Shown: piece after piece, positions 21,297-32,775 of the stretch | Numbering within the stretch: the stretch's first letter is position 1 | How the letters are laid out: every line of letters begins with the position of its first letter | Assembly (NCBI GenBank): GCA_030770545.1 | Contig: CM061106.1 | Location: forward strand, 13,875,001 to 13,939,000 | Source: Macropodus opercularis | Taxonomy: Eukaryota; Chordata; Actinopteri; Anabantiformes; Osphronemidae | Length of the DNA: 64,000 nt | Direction: 5' to 3' | Made by a program: the position numbers and the translations under genes | Notes under the pieces: model-generated | Seen by the model: only the letters and a program-made list of their open reading frames with translations | Databases searched by the model: none | Told to the model about the DNA's origin: nothing

Positions 21297-23219
21297 CTAA
21301 AGTGACAGATATAGAAGAGGAGAGAATTAAATCTCATGATGGGACAAATATCTATAATACCAAAAGACAGAAGTTCCGTGGACCTTGCTGTTAGTTTTGA
21401 TTATTTTAGGACACTGTCATGAAACCCAGAAGAATGGAAGTTGATGGTAATGGTAAATTTCAATGGAGGCAGAGAAGAAGAAAGAACCGACTGAGAGCAG
21501 GCTTCGGCATTTTAGGTCTTTTAAGCCTTAAAGCTGTAGAAACAATGAGTAGCTGCTACTGTTGCGACCTCCTAGAAGAGTAGTAAGACTTTGTGGAGTT
21601 CACAATTGAAATTCTATTAGAGATACTGATGTATAGGAGCCTGCTGAAAATGCTAAAAGTATTATGCTAATAATAAAAATAATAATGCAAATATAATAAG
21701 TTAGAATTGACTGTGTACATTTGGATCTATTGACTAATGAAATGGTCAAGTCTATTTTCATAATCCTCTTTTCCAGACTTTGGCATTGAATAAAACCTGT
21801 TCCTCTAATTAGTTGATCAACATTTCTTTATAGTACTACTTAGTACTTCATAGAGTGCTACCACACAAAGCATCGCCTCATTCTACTGCATACTTTTATT
21901 AATCCGCTAGTGGAATTGCAAAGCTACGCATTACATTATATTACATTAGCTGTTCTTACGTTACACTTATTATGTGAAGCATCACAAAATTAATAATTTT
22001 TGTACACCAGCTTTGTCTGTGTACAGTTTTCTCACACAGCAAAAAAACAATAAAAGACCTGTCCCTCCAAGCCAGATTGTTTTACTTTGCTGTTGTAGTC
22101 GTGCTTCAGTACTTTGGTTCATGTAGTTATGTAGTTATCTGCACACTTTCATTTATCACATGACCAGAGAAAGGTACGTATACTTCAACATTCAACATCT
22201 AGTGCTGTTATACTTCAGTAATAACTTGCATCTTGTCAATGTAAATCGCTTAGTACATATTGTATAATGTCCTTTGGTTTTCTGCAGAATAATAACAACC
22301 AATGGATCCACATCTTCAGTGAAAAGGAAGAGTCCCACTTCATCCATAAACTTACAAAACATCAAAGATTTTTCTTCATTCTACAAAATGAGACAGAGGA
22401 CAATGGACAAGTGTTAGATTCAAAGTATTCATTGGTTTTGCAGCTTTGCCTTAGTAGATAGTGTCAAGTCTCTGGGGCTTCAGAGAAAAACGCCTTTTCT
22501 CTGCCCAGGAACCTGAACTTCCGATGTCTGTCCTATTAATGTCTCATTTTCCACTATGACTTTGACAACAGGCAGATGTTCACTTCCAGGCAAAGACAGT
22601 CAGACACTACAAGGAACAATTAAAGAGGAGGCCAATCACAGCAGACGTGTAACTGCAGACAGTCTCCGTTCTAAACCTCCAAGGACACTTCATCTGTGTT
22701 GAACTCAGGTTGATGGGATGAGGTACCAACACCTGCAGTATTAAATACGCTGTCTAGGAGTGAACGGAAAAAGTTTGAAAATTAGAAAAGTTGTACAGGG
22801 AACAACTTTGCCATAACCCACAGAATTTAACTCACTCAGACCACACAGTGGTTAACGGGAGAAATATGTTAAAAACATAGAAGAGATAGAAATATGACAA
22901 AAGGACTAAGACTACAGTCCGTTGTATACTGAACAAACATTCTTTGCATATAGACTAAACATGACAATGCACTTTACATGCTCATTGTTACATTTCAACA
23001 CAGGTGATTGAATGACTTTTGCATCTTGCCAGTAGCTTGTATAATGTAGAAAAGCACATATATTCTAAACCACTACCCTGCTGGTGTGATTCTCTGGTTA
23101 AAGATCTTTTCCAAAGTGGTTTGCTGCACCTACAGATCTCATCATGCTCTTACTTATTAATGTACTGTCTTGCAGTTGAGCTTTGAGAACCAGGTAATTT
23201 TGTATAGTAACACTAACCA

Positions 23220-23220
<1 letters not shown>

Positions 23221-23264
<44 letters not shown>
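23221..23264. repeat. (ATT)n microsatellite
   Basis: Fourteen or more uninterrupted ATT units. Confidence 0.95.
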
Positions 23265-23839
23265 GTACAGTAATCCAGTGCAGTTATTACTGGTCAGTAA
23301 AACAGAAATTTGTTTTGTAAAACACTAAAGCTGTGAGGTTAAAGGACATAGAAATACGCTCTAAGTACACAAACATAATCTAGGAGCTACACACCAGAAT
23401 TGAATTCTGGGAGTCGACACGGTTTGGTATCACTTTAGTCGTATGTGCCAGGTGAAATACAATTATATGAAGTGTGTCAAGTGCTTTGACGTTAGACGAG
23501 TCATCATAACTACCTACTAACTGTACTCACACAGCCCTGACTGTTAGGCCAGTGTTAGGTCTGTTTGTTAAATGTCAGTTTATTTTTCTCTCCTAGTTTG
23601 TCAAAGTCACTGTAATGAAGAAAACTAAAACAAGTCTACAATGAGAACTAGTAATAATAGTGTAGGGTGACTGTGACCATGGTGACGAGTTTAATGGTAC
23701 AGAAGTCATTGTCCTCTGTGACATCAAATTACTTTCTCTGTAAAGGTGTTTTACTGCTGCACTATAATGTCAACGAGGATCAAATTACATTGTGATGGTA
23801 ATGATGTAACAAACAGAAGCAGGTTAAGATAAGTATTAA

Positions 23840-23975
23840 TATGCATTATCATTCTGTTTCTTTTTTTATTTTATTGTTCTATATGTCGCTGCTGTCTTAT
23901 ATACTGGAAGCTATGACACCAAAACGATTTCATTGTATGCAAAAACATACTTGGCAATAAAACTCTTTCTGATTC
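23840..23975 (+). mobile_element. LINE/SINE 3'-tail fragment
   Basis: Ends CATACTTGGCAATAAAACTC after TTTCATTGTATGCAAA, a 3'-end type seen on fish retroposons. No coding sequence. Confidence 0.45.
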
Positions 23976-24809
23976 AGATAATAATTAGATGTAAAGTGTA
24001 TAAATACCTCAAGTTAAAAAAACAATGTGCAATGTTCACACGAAGAACAACATTATGTGCAAAAAATACTTTGTTCATAGCTGCGCTTAAATTGTATATA
24101 TAGATACTAGGATCACTGTAAATGGAAATTATAGAGCTATAACCTAGAATAACTCCATATACACAAACTCCTCCAAGACCAGGGCCTCCCACTACAAACT
24201 GGGTTTTCCTTTGAATTCATTCATCATTTCTATTGTGGTGAATATTTAATATTACATAAACAGCTAAACTGCTGAATAGCAGCATAAGAGACATGGCAAC
24301 AGGTGAACTAAGTCATTTGAAGGACCTGTGATAGAAATTAACTCCATTCATACCTGAGCTTCCTACAAACAGTGAAAGGGGAAGAAAAGCACAACAATCC
24401 TGTGACTCAGCATTTTCCGCTGACCTGGATATTTAAATGAGCTTCCTCATGTTTTAACTGATACATTTATCTCTTTGTTGAAGCTCGTTCTTCTTTTCTG
24501 TCCTGTTCAAGCTGCATCAACCAGATTTCGCTGCTACATCGTTGGACGTCTGTTCTAATGTTTCCTCTGGGATCATCACTGTTTAGTCAAAGCTTTTCCA
24601 GCCACACTCGTTTGCTGGGTTTTCACTAAAGCATCGGGGAAAAGCCGCCATGTTGGCTCCCACCACGTCTGCAGCCCGACAAAGACTAAACTGCTTCCTA
24701 GGTTTGACACCAACCACTTTGTTCTGGTGACAGACGGAGCCTGAGGCTCATGTTCAGGCTTTTAGTGTCGCTATGAGCCGCTTTTAGCGGTGAACTGATC
24801 AGCACCGAC

Positions 24810-24971
24810 CTGTTGGTCTGTGGCTCCATCGTGGTCGTTGTCCTGCTGCTCCTTCATTCTAGTGGATCGGTCCTGCTCGGTTAAACTCGGGTCCTGCTCC
24901 GTGTCGCTCTTCAACTGGTCTTGATTAACGTCCACGTCCTGTATTTTCACTTCCACCTTGTATTGATCCAT
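24810..24971 (-). CDS. Probable first exon of the zinc-finger gene
   Basis: Starts ATG at 24971 (MDQYKVEVKIQDVDVNQDQ) and runs 54 codons of acidic, Gln/Asp-rich sequence to a donor CAACAG|GTCGGT at 24810, in phase 0. That phase matches the start of the finger exon at 21296, so the two join in frame. Acidic, low-complexity first exons before a finger-only last exon are usual in fish C2H2 genes. A TCTCGCGA promoter motif lies about 120 bp upstream. No domain is recognised in the exon itself. The link between the two exons is inferred from phase, strand and spacing. Confidence 0.6.
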
Positions 24972-25090
24972 TTTTGTCCCGATCGTTGAAAATCAGGTCT
25001 CGGCTCTGACTGTAACCACGAGGCAACACAAAGAAACCAGAGCTCAGAGTCCCGCGACCACTCAAATAGTAACGTGATCTCACGCGTAAA

Positions 25091-25098
25091 TCTCGCGA
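25091..25098 (-). promoter_or_regulatory. TCTCGCGA core-promoter motif
   Basis: TCTCGCGA, found in many vertebrate CpG-rich promoters, lies in a small CpG-rich patch (CACGCGTAAATCTCGCGATA) about 120 bp upstream of the proposed zinc-finger start codon. Confidence 0.5.
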
Positions 25099-25099
25099 T

Positions 25100-26060
25100 A
25101 ACTTCTTCTTCTTCTTTTAGTTTTATGGCGGGTGGCATCCAGTGATGAGGTGCATTACCGCCACCTACTATGCTGGAGTGTGGATCAACTACACTCTATT
25201 CATTAGTCCTGTGTTTATAGGAAATGTCAGTAATGTTCTATATCTTCTTGACTGACTGAGTCTGTGTTTCAGATCTAATCCTGTGTCTCCTGTTCTTCCA
25301 GTGATCTCCTCAATGTCTCCCTCTCTGACCTCTATGCTTGACAGAGACATAACACGTGTTCTACTGACTCCTCTGATTTACAGAACCTACACAGACCCGT
25401 CTGGTGTTTCCCTGTTCGGTGCAGTGACTTATTCAGTTTTGTGTGACCGAGTCTTAACCGTGATATTACATTGTCCTGCTTTGTGTTTCCTCCTGTTGCC
25501 TCATCTTCCCCACTTCCTTCTGAATGTTATACAGATGTCTGCCTGTTTTCCCTGTGTCCCAGTTGTGTTGCCATTTGCTGAAGATTTTACTTTTAATTAT
25601 GGTTTTTGCTTCTGCTTTGCTAAGAGAAATGTCCATGATAACGTCCTGCTTGTTTCCTTTGCCAGTGAGTCGGCTTCTCATTCCCTTCTATTCCTGTGTG
25701 GGCTGGTATCCACATAAAGGTAACTGTTATTTTTAACTTTTGTATTCTGAACAGAGTTTCATATATTTCATTGACTATATCCTGTCTACTTTGGGATGAA
25801 AAGGTTTTAATAGATATTAACGCTGAGCTGGAGTCTGAGCACATAATGACTTTAAATGGTTTGGTTTGTTCTACCCACTGCAAAGCTGCTGTAATGGCCA
25901 ACAATTCTACTGTGGAGAGATGGTCTAATGTTCTTATATTAACAGAAACTTAAAAAGCTGGAACGGTGAATCCATAACCTGTCGTTCCTTTGCTTGGATC
26001 CTTGGATCCATCTGTATAAACCTCAACATAACCCTTGTACACTGATTGAAGCCTTTCCTC
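25100..26060 (-). mobile_element. 5'-truncated LINE, I/Nimb-like, RNase H and 3' end
   Basis: On the minus strand an RNase H domain is readable: a YTDGSKD motif near 26010, then LAITAALQWVEQ, CSDSSSALISI and WIPAHTGIEGNEK (about 25660-25900). An RNase H after the reverse transcriptase marks the I-type LINE group. The 3' end carries GGTGGCGGTAATGCACC and finishes in a GAA-rich tail (TTC run on + strand, 25103-25117), a tail seen in fish Nimb-like elements. The reverse transcriptase itself is missing. Confidence 0.75.
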
Positions 26061-26344
26061 CTCCCTGGTAAATATCCGACTCTTTCAGATGGTGATTGTT
26101 GTCTAGAAGGCACAAATCAACTGACACCTGCAGCAATAACCATGGAGGCGTCACTGTCAGAGACACCGTGGGAGAGATTGTTCTCTGGTGTGAATCCATT
26201 TCTCCAGTAACTGCAGTGCTGCTATATACAACATTTACTCCTGCTCCTCTCACTCTCTGCTGGGAGCCAGTGATGTAACTACTGGGTTTCTAGCCTCTGT
26301 TTGTCCTTTTAGACCTGATGGTCTTCTGATGACATGTTCATCCA

Positions 26345-26480
26345 ACCGTTCACCCCACACAGGAGTTTGAGTGTAATGGGTGTGTGGCCTTCCTCTGGGG
26401 TCAAAACCCCAACCATAAATGTAATTCATGTCACTTTGTTCATAAGAAAAAACACACACTTTAACTCATGGTGTTGAGCC
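26345..26480. repeat. Dispersed repeat family D, copy 2
   Basis: Carries ACACAGGAGTTTGAGTGTAA, a GTGTGTGGCC block and AAAACACACACTTTAACTCA, in the same order as the copies at 2627, 27375 and 30165. Confidence 0.6.
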
Positions 26481-27179
26481 ATGTATTTTTGGTGGTGTAG
26501 TTTTTTTTCTTCTCCTTTTTCTCTGGTAGACAGTGGCCATGGCGAATAGTGTGGTCGTCCTCATGGGTTTTATCTGTGGGGTTTCATGTTATGAACGCTC
26601 AAAACCACACTGCAGACAGATGATAACATGTTTTATCTAACAGCTGGATGAACTGATCTCAGAGGCTTCTGTAGTAGTAACACACATACACACACACACT
26701 TTACCTAGAAGACCAGTTGGCTGAACTGACCTCAGATGCTGCTGCAGCCATCCAGCAGTGACACGTGTGGGTCTTCTGATAACACGCTCATCCATACTAC
26801 AGAGACAGAGAGAGAGGCAGGCAGGCTCTCTCTCTCTTTTCCCTTTTGCTCCCCCCCCCCCTTTCTTTATTTTACAGTGGGGTGACCCCACTAGGGTTAA
26901 CCCTTGTGCAGTACTCAGGTGTGGTTGCAGGCAGGCTCCCTCTTGTCTTTTTCGCTCTCCCACCTCCTTTTTGTGTTGTCGTCTTTTTTTACGGTGGGGT
27001 GGCTGCTGCTGCATCTAAGGTGCTGATTGACTAATATACATAAAGGCAAAAACAACCCTGTTACATGTAGTGTTATTTCAAATTAAATGTCAAAAGGGTT
27101 TTGTGGCTCCCAGTGTTTTCTTTTCTGTGGGAAATAGGTTCAAATGGCTCTTTGTGTGGTGAAGGTTGCCGACCACTGA
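26481..27179. other. Repeat-rich intergenic
   Basis: Low-complexity CT and C runs at 26827-26866 followed by ACTAGGGTTAACCCTTGTGC, a relative of the right end of family D. No gene. Confidence 0.4.
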
Positions 27180-27570
27180 TCCAGATGAACTGACCTCAGA
27201 GACTCTTCTGATGATTCATTGCACCGTGTACAGTCACACAAGCACACGTCAAAAAGGACGGTGAACCGGATCATAAAGGTGCAGGCTGAATGAAAACATA
27301 TGACTTGTTCATAAAAAAACACTTTATTGTCAGACTCATAAAACGTAAATGGAACAGTGTAACGTTTATCTCAACAATAGAATCACGCACACAGGAGTTT
27401 GAGTGAGTGGTTCAAGGCCCAACCTCCCATTTCAAAGCTCGCTCTCTGCATGAAAGTAGAACATTTAGACGTCAGTAAAAGCAACACTTGTTCATAAGAA
27501 AAGATGGATAAATCGCTCTCTCTCTCCCACTTTTTTTTTATTGTGGGCTGCACGAGGGTCATCAATCATA
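27180..27570. repeat. Dispersed repeat family D, extended copy 3
   Basis: Parallels 29950-30390 over nearly its whole length (GGACGGTGAACCGGATCATA, ACAGGAGTTTGAGTGAGTGG, CAAGGCCCAACCTCCCATTT, GGCTGCACGAGGGT). The two copies flank the broken CALHM-like gene in direct orientation. Confidence 0.75.
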
Positions 27571-27705
27571 CTCCTGATCTTATCCTGACTTATGGGGTTG
27601 ATATTGATAATTTAAAAGTTCTCCCACAAAACCCTCTGTTATCTGACCATTTCCCACTAACTAATAATAATAACCAACCAACATTAACCTGGTTTAAGGT
27701 TCATA
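27571..27705 (+). mobile_element. LINE endonuclease-domain fragment
   Basis: Encodes HTPDLILTYGVDIDNLKVLP and LLSDHFPLT in one frame, the end of an AP-endonuclease domain. The same segment occurs within the LINE at the right edge of the window (about 63770-63870, minus strand). Confidence 0.7.
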
Positions 27706-27710
27706 AAGTC

Positions 27711-28130
27711 TTATAGTGTTGCTGGGCCTTCATCCACAAACGTAAGAACAGCAGGGTTGTTGTTAAGGCTCTCGGTTGACTTGACTGAGACCATGCTAAC
27801 GATGCCATCATCAACCACATGGTGGTTCTCCACATACTGGTACAAGGTGCTGTAGCACTGGTCTCTGGTGCTAAACTTATAGAGGGAGGAGATCTTCTCC
27901 CAGTCCTTATTGGAAGGGGTGGTGATGTTCACAGGTGGTGTCTCTTTAAAGAAGCTTGTCAGGTTTCTCTCTGCGAGCTCTTTGGCACGTTTAATCGTGC
28001 ATGAGTCCATCAGGTCGCCCTCCTCCTGAACATATGCTTTCCAGAACTGAAGCTGTAGGTAACTGATGGGAGAAGTGCATCGAGCCAGACAGGTCAGCAG
28101 CAGACTGGTCGCTGGCTCCCCAGTCACACG
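27711..28130 (-). pseudogene. CALHM (FAM26)-like gene, C-terminal exon
   Basis: The minus-strand frame encodes LLLTCLARCTSPISYLQLQF and then TPSNKDWEKISSLYKFSTRD, matching the end of the fourth membrane segment and the cytoplasmic C-terminal region of calcium homeostasis modulator (CALHM/FAM26) channel proteins, of the CALHM5/6 type. It ends at a TAA/TAG-type stop at 27711 with an NNNPAVLTFVDEGPATL tail. An acceptor-like CAG lies close to its 5' side. The N-terminal half is at 28704-29107, about 580 bp upstream, and is frameshifted, so the locus as written cannot make a full protein. Confidence 0.75.
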
Positions 28131-28703
28131 CTGAAGTGTCCTTGAATGTGTGTGTTTGTGTTTCTTATTTATTTAACTCTGACTCTGAATGAGACGCAGT
28201 GTTAAAACACTTTTAAGTGCCAGTAGGTAGAAAAGCTCTACATAAGCAGACCATGTACCATCCTGATATCCAACTGTCACGGTTGTGTTGGTGTAGAGAT
28301 TCACACTAACTGCCTGGTTGTGAAGGCTCTTAGCTCCACAATAACAAAGAAAATAAGAGAAACTACTCATGAATGAACATGAAACAATTCAAACGAAATC
28401 TGAAGTCACATTAGGATCAATACATGTGATTCCTCCTTCAACATGTGTATGTTCCTAAATGGATATATCGTTTACTTAATGCTACCAGCTTGATCGACTG
28501 CAACAACGTCCTTTACACTAAAATATGATTCACACAATAAACTAAAGTTGTACTAAAGTTGAACTGATTGTCTTTGATCTGATGAAATTAAAAGCACATG
28601 TCACTGACCTGAGACTGAGCTGTCAGCATGCGCAGAACATCCGTCTGTCAGGCTTCAGTATATTCTCTCTCTCACAGGGAAACCTGTACAGCTCCTTTTC
28701 ACA
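28131..28703 (-). other. Probable intron of the CALHM-like gene
   Basis: No conserved coding sequence was recognised between the two CALHM-like exons. Confidence 0.4.
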
Positions 28704-29107
28704 CTATGCCTGAGAGCTAATCTTCTCACACAGATGCCTGTTGAAGGTGCTCACATTGGTCCCCGTCATTGCACACTTATAGTAGTTACCATTCAGCAGG
28801 GCCACAGCTATCCAACTGGAAGGAGCTGGAAAAGGGCCACCCCAGCAGCTGCCAGTTTTCTCAATGTGCACGGCTTGGTCCTGTGTTGGCACATCCCTGT
28901 CAACAGCTTCCATGTCTTCTTATTCAGGATGTAGCCCAGCAGCAACAGAGCCAGAGCAGGCACCAGCAAGAACACCAGGCCATACAGGAAGTTCAGCTCA
29001 CTGCAGGGACACTCGAACACCACTGAGGAGAAGAGCTGCTCCCCGAAGCACGAACCAAGTTTGCTCTGTGGTTTGGCAACGTTCAGCAACTTGTTAAACT
29101 TGTCCAT
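28704..29107 (-). pseudogene. CALHM (FAM26)-like gene, N-terminal exon, frameshifted
   Basis: Starts ATG at 29107 (MDKFNKLLNVAKPQSKLG). It encodes EQLFSSVVFECPCSELNFLY and the membrane segment LVFLLVPALALLLLGYIL, which are characteristic of CALHM large-pore channel proteins. Compared with the family, the stretch between KLG and EQLFSSV is about ten residues short, removing most of the first membrane segment. The frame then shifts near 28835-28855: SSWIAVALLNGNYYKCA continues in another frame to a stop at 28704. Two independent lesions in one exon suggest a pseudogene, although a sequence error could explain the shift. Confidence 0.78.
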
Positions 29108-29209
29108 CCCTGGCTGCTGAAAGAGACTGTTTTTAACTTTCACTTCCAGGTTTTGATATGTGACTGCTGTCACCCCCCCAAAAAACCACCAGTAGCAACC
29201 GTAGACCAC

Positions 29210-29949
29210 ACATCCACCACTGCTAGATAAACAGGAGACACTCGTCTGTTTATCTCTTCACCGCAACCTCAAGACTTCTGCCTGGATACACAGACTGTCT
29301 AAACAGGTTTGTCTGTGAAAGATTTGACAAATAATACTTGTTTATGGACGTACAGTATGTCTGGCCCTGGCACACTATAAAGCCTGTGACTACATTTGAT
29401 GAATAATTAAAACAACGTTTATATGACATGATATGAAAAGTAGAAACATTTATATGAAATGTAAAAAACAACCAATAATCTGTACAGTTTAGGTTTAATA
29501 GGTCAGGTAAAAGCTTTTGTTTAATAATAACAAGGTACAGCAGTAATTAATTGTGGTTATATCAATAAAAAGCCCAACAATGTTTTTTACATAACAACAA
29601 TTTTTTTAAATCATCATCCAGGGGTCTTATAAAGTATGGATAGAAAGAATGAATACAAGACTGACCGTGTCTAGCACAACCTCAGAACCATGACCATGGA
29701 ACCTATTGGTTCTTTAGTTGTTCCACCACCAATGGTCATGTCTGATCATTCGTTATATTAGCGACAGTGTATCTTCATCGTTGGTCCAGATCATTTCAGG
29801 ACTGTGTATTAAATGTTATAAAAGCGCTCTCACTTATTGGGAAATTATAGGATTTGATGCCCTGACATCTAACGATATATGTTATGTACCATAGGTGTTA
29901 AGTAATGACAAACTCTCAGTGGGTTTTGAAGCTCAAAACCACACATGAG
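29210..29949. other. Intergenic, no gene
   Basis: AT-rich. No gene or clear repeat recognised. Confidence 0.35.
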
Positions 29950-30390
29950 AGTTTATCTAGATGAACTGAACTCAGAGACTCTTCTGATGATTCCAACCAT
30001 TGCGCCGTGTACAGTCACACAAGCGCACTTTAAAAAGGACGGTGAACCGGATCATAAAGGAGCAGGCTGAATGAAAACATCAGTTGTTCATTAAAAAATA
30101 CACTTTACTGTCAGACGTAAATCGTAAATCAAACAGTGTAACATTTATCTTGTCAAAACAATAGACAATAGAATCACACACACAGGAGTTTGAGTGAGTG
30201 GTTCAAGGCCCAACCTCCCATTTCAAAGCACGTTCTCTCCATGAAAGCAAAATGCGAGAAAGCAGAACATTTAGACGTCAGTAAATACTTGTTCATATGA
30301 AAAGACGGGTGGGCTCTCTCTCTCTCTCTCCCACCTTTTTTCTTTATGGTGGGTTCATTTTGACCCCACGAAGGCTGCACGAGGGTTAAT
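29950..30390. repeat. Dispersed repeat family D, extended copy 4
   Basis: Matches 27180-27570 in the same orientation. Its right end reads GGCTGCACGAGGGTTAATCT after a CT-rich run and a pyrimidine tract. Confidence 0.75.
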
Positions 30391-30598
30391 CTCAGATCTG
30401 GTCAGACTGGATCCACCAGGCGGCAGCAGAGAACTCAGAGACTCTGAGGACCAGTCGGACTGTAGAGACTGGCTGAGCTCAGACAGGCTGACGTACTGAT
30501 GGACTGCAGGGTCCACGTTGTACTGAGACAATGGTTTATTATTAACACCAGTGATGCAGACATCAATAAAACGAGCTGAAGACAAAAGGTGAATCTAC

Positions 30599-30750
30599 CT
30601 GAGTCAGAGGACAGGTGTGAGGCTCGTCCAGCATCGCTGAGTAGATCTGTCTCCTTCCTCCTCGTCTCCAAACGAACTCTTTGAAACTAAAGGGCCGACT
30701 GACATCGATGGGCAGCCGCATCCAGTGGGTGAGGATGAAAGACTCCCTGT
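30599..30750 (-). pseudogene. Possible orphan exon, family not recognised
   Basis: The minus strand has a frame reading YRESFILTHWMRLPIDVSRP then FSFKEFVWRRGGRRQIYSAM and DEPHTCPLTQ. It ends at a donor-like ACTCAG|GTAGAT at 30599 and is bounded upstream by an in-frame TGA. The composition (several Trp and paired basic residues) looks like real protein, but I do not recognise the family, and no partner exon was found. Confidence 0.3.
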
Positions 30751-30799
30751 AGCTGGTGTCCTTTCCCGCCCATCACAAAGAGGATGTGTGATGGGCGAT

Positions 30800-32485
30800 G
30801 AAGAAGCTGCTCAGTGCAGGTCCTCTCTCCCTGGTGCATGTGGATACGAACCATCAACGCATCTGCTTTGCATTAAGGCTGAAACACGGACGTCTCCATA
30901 ACATTATTGTGTTGTGTTTAAATTGATTTGTGGTAGTGGATTTTTTTATTATTATCCAAGATACAGCATCATAATATTTGGTGGAGTTGGCGTCTCCAGG
31001 AAGAAGTTTTATGATACTAATGTTACTTCCAGCGTTTAATTATTATGGTATGTAATAAGATAAACAGGATGTTTAAGTGGTAGATGAGGACAGTTGGAAC
31101 GTAGGCACGTCTACTACCAGTGATTGTTGAATCGCCCTGTCATCGTTTTCTCTATCTCACTCAATTACAAATACAAAAAAACAATAAAATGTATGTAATG
31201 TTATACATACACAGACTAAAACCACTTGGTTTACACTCAGCTTGCTGCAAACACTGCATTCAAGTTCTTCCCTAAGGCTTTTTCATACTTTTTCCCCACA
31301 AAAAAGTATGAGGTTACTTTATATTCACTCAGTGATAAACTTTTCTTATATGCTCCAGGACATTTGCAGTAAATGGTTGTAGAAACACAGAAGCAGTAAT
31401 ATTGGTTTTCTCTGTAACATTTTCAATGGGTGGATTCTAGTGAAGCGTCTCTACTAAACCTTTTCTTTGCACACTTTCATTCTTTTGCTCCTCACTAATA
31501 GTTTGTAGCTGTGGGATCAATAGAGAACGATCTGATCTCACAAAGCTATAACTACACCTAAAGACGTCAGAAGACGTCTCACGTTTATCAGAAACATGGT
31601 TATGTTTATATATTTTTTCTTCTTTAAGCTGGTGGAGGAGTAGAAAATGGAGCCATTGGCTGCTTCATGCTTACTGTGCGTGACACAGGAAGAGCAGGCG
31701 TCATGACTGGCAGAGCCTGGCTCACGATCAGAGGTGTGGTTGCTTATGCACATTCAGTATATAAGGCGCGATAGTTGGAAATGATTCTGTAACATATGTA
31801 GCTTGGAGCCAACCAGCTAGAAATGAAAGGAACTGAGCTGGTTTAGACAAATCTAAGCTGTTTCTACTTTGCAGAAACGCTGTGAGCTCCTAGATTTTCT
31901 GTAGAAAACTTGTTGTAGAACCACGTGAGCTCGTTTGCTGTGACTACAAGGTGCTGACTCTTTTTGTTGTTTTGTATTGAATCCATTTAGACGTTGGCTT
32001 TAGTGACTTTGAGTTAAAAACTGTGATCCATGCTTTTGGGATCAAGTCACACACTGAAAACTGATGACAGTGAAAACTGATTTCTACAGATGATGTGTCT
32101 GGAAGTTGAGTCGTTGCCACTGGGCTTCTTCTATTTGGCAGAAACGTTTCTCCATCTGTCCAGAAGCTTCTTCAGTCTGAGGGAAGTTGGTGGAGACACA
32201 GATTCATCGTCCAGGTAGGTTTCACTTCACACCTGTAGAGAACGGGCTCGTTGTGGGAAATAGACCTGAGGGCAGTGAGCAGGTGTAAACTCAACTACTG
32301 ACTCCTCCTCCACCGTTACAGGGTCGTTCAGTGGGTCCTTCATGGACGTGTGAGTGGTCTTGATCTTCCTGGGCATAGTTGAAAGGACAGCTGGTAGATG
32401 GAGACAAGATGATGTGGGTTAGCTGTTGAAATGTCACTGAGCACGTGGCTTGTTAAAAACCTGAGATGAAGTATTAACTGAAGCT
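30800..32485. other. Intergenic, no gene
   Basis: No gene recognised. Near 31445-31535 a stretch ending GTGGGATCAATAGAG resembles the LINE 3' tails at 16213 and 54080. Confidence 0.35.
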
Positions 32486-32489
32486 TTGC

Positions 32490-32775
32490 ATCAGACCCCC
32501 CCATCATCCTCTGTGACCTCTGTCCTTCTGCTTCCTGGGCACCATCACCACTCAGGAGCTCCAGTGGGAGCAGAACATCAGCTCCCTCACCAAGAAGCCT
32601 CAGCAGAGGTTGAACTTCCTGAGCTCCACCTCCCCGTAAAGATGCTGGTGAACGTCTACTCTCCACCATTGAATCCATCCTCACATCCTCCACCACAGTC
32701 TGGTTTGCTGCAGCGCGTCATCCTCTCTGAGAAGGTGATTGGCTGCTGCCTCCTTCTCTCGTAGTCCTTCTAGTT
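32490..32775 (+). mobile_element. LINE reverse-transcriptase C-terminal fragment
   Basis: In shifting frames it reads TITQELQWEQNISSLTKKPQ and then LLQRVILSEKVIG, typical of the region after the reverse-transcriptase core of CR1/L2-type LINEs. It is short and broken. Confidence 0.65.

Larger units (their letters stand above)
21297..24809 (-). other. Probable intron of the zinc-finger gene
   Basis: No conserved coding sequence was found between the two proposed exons. It holds a TTA microsatellite and a LINE 3' tail. Confidence 0.45.
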
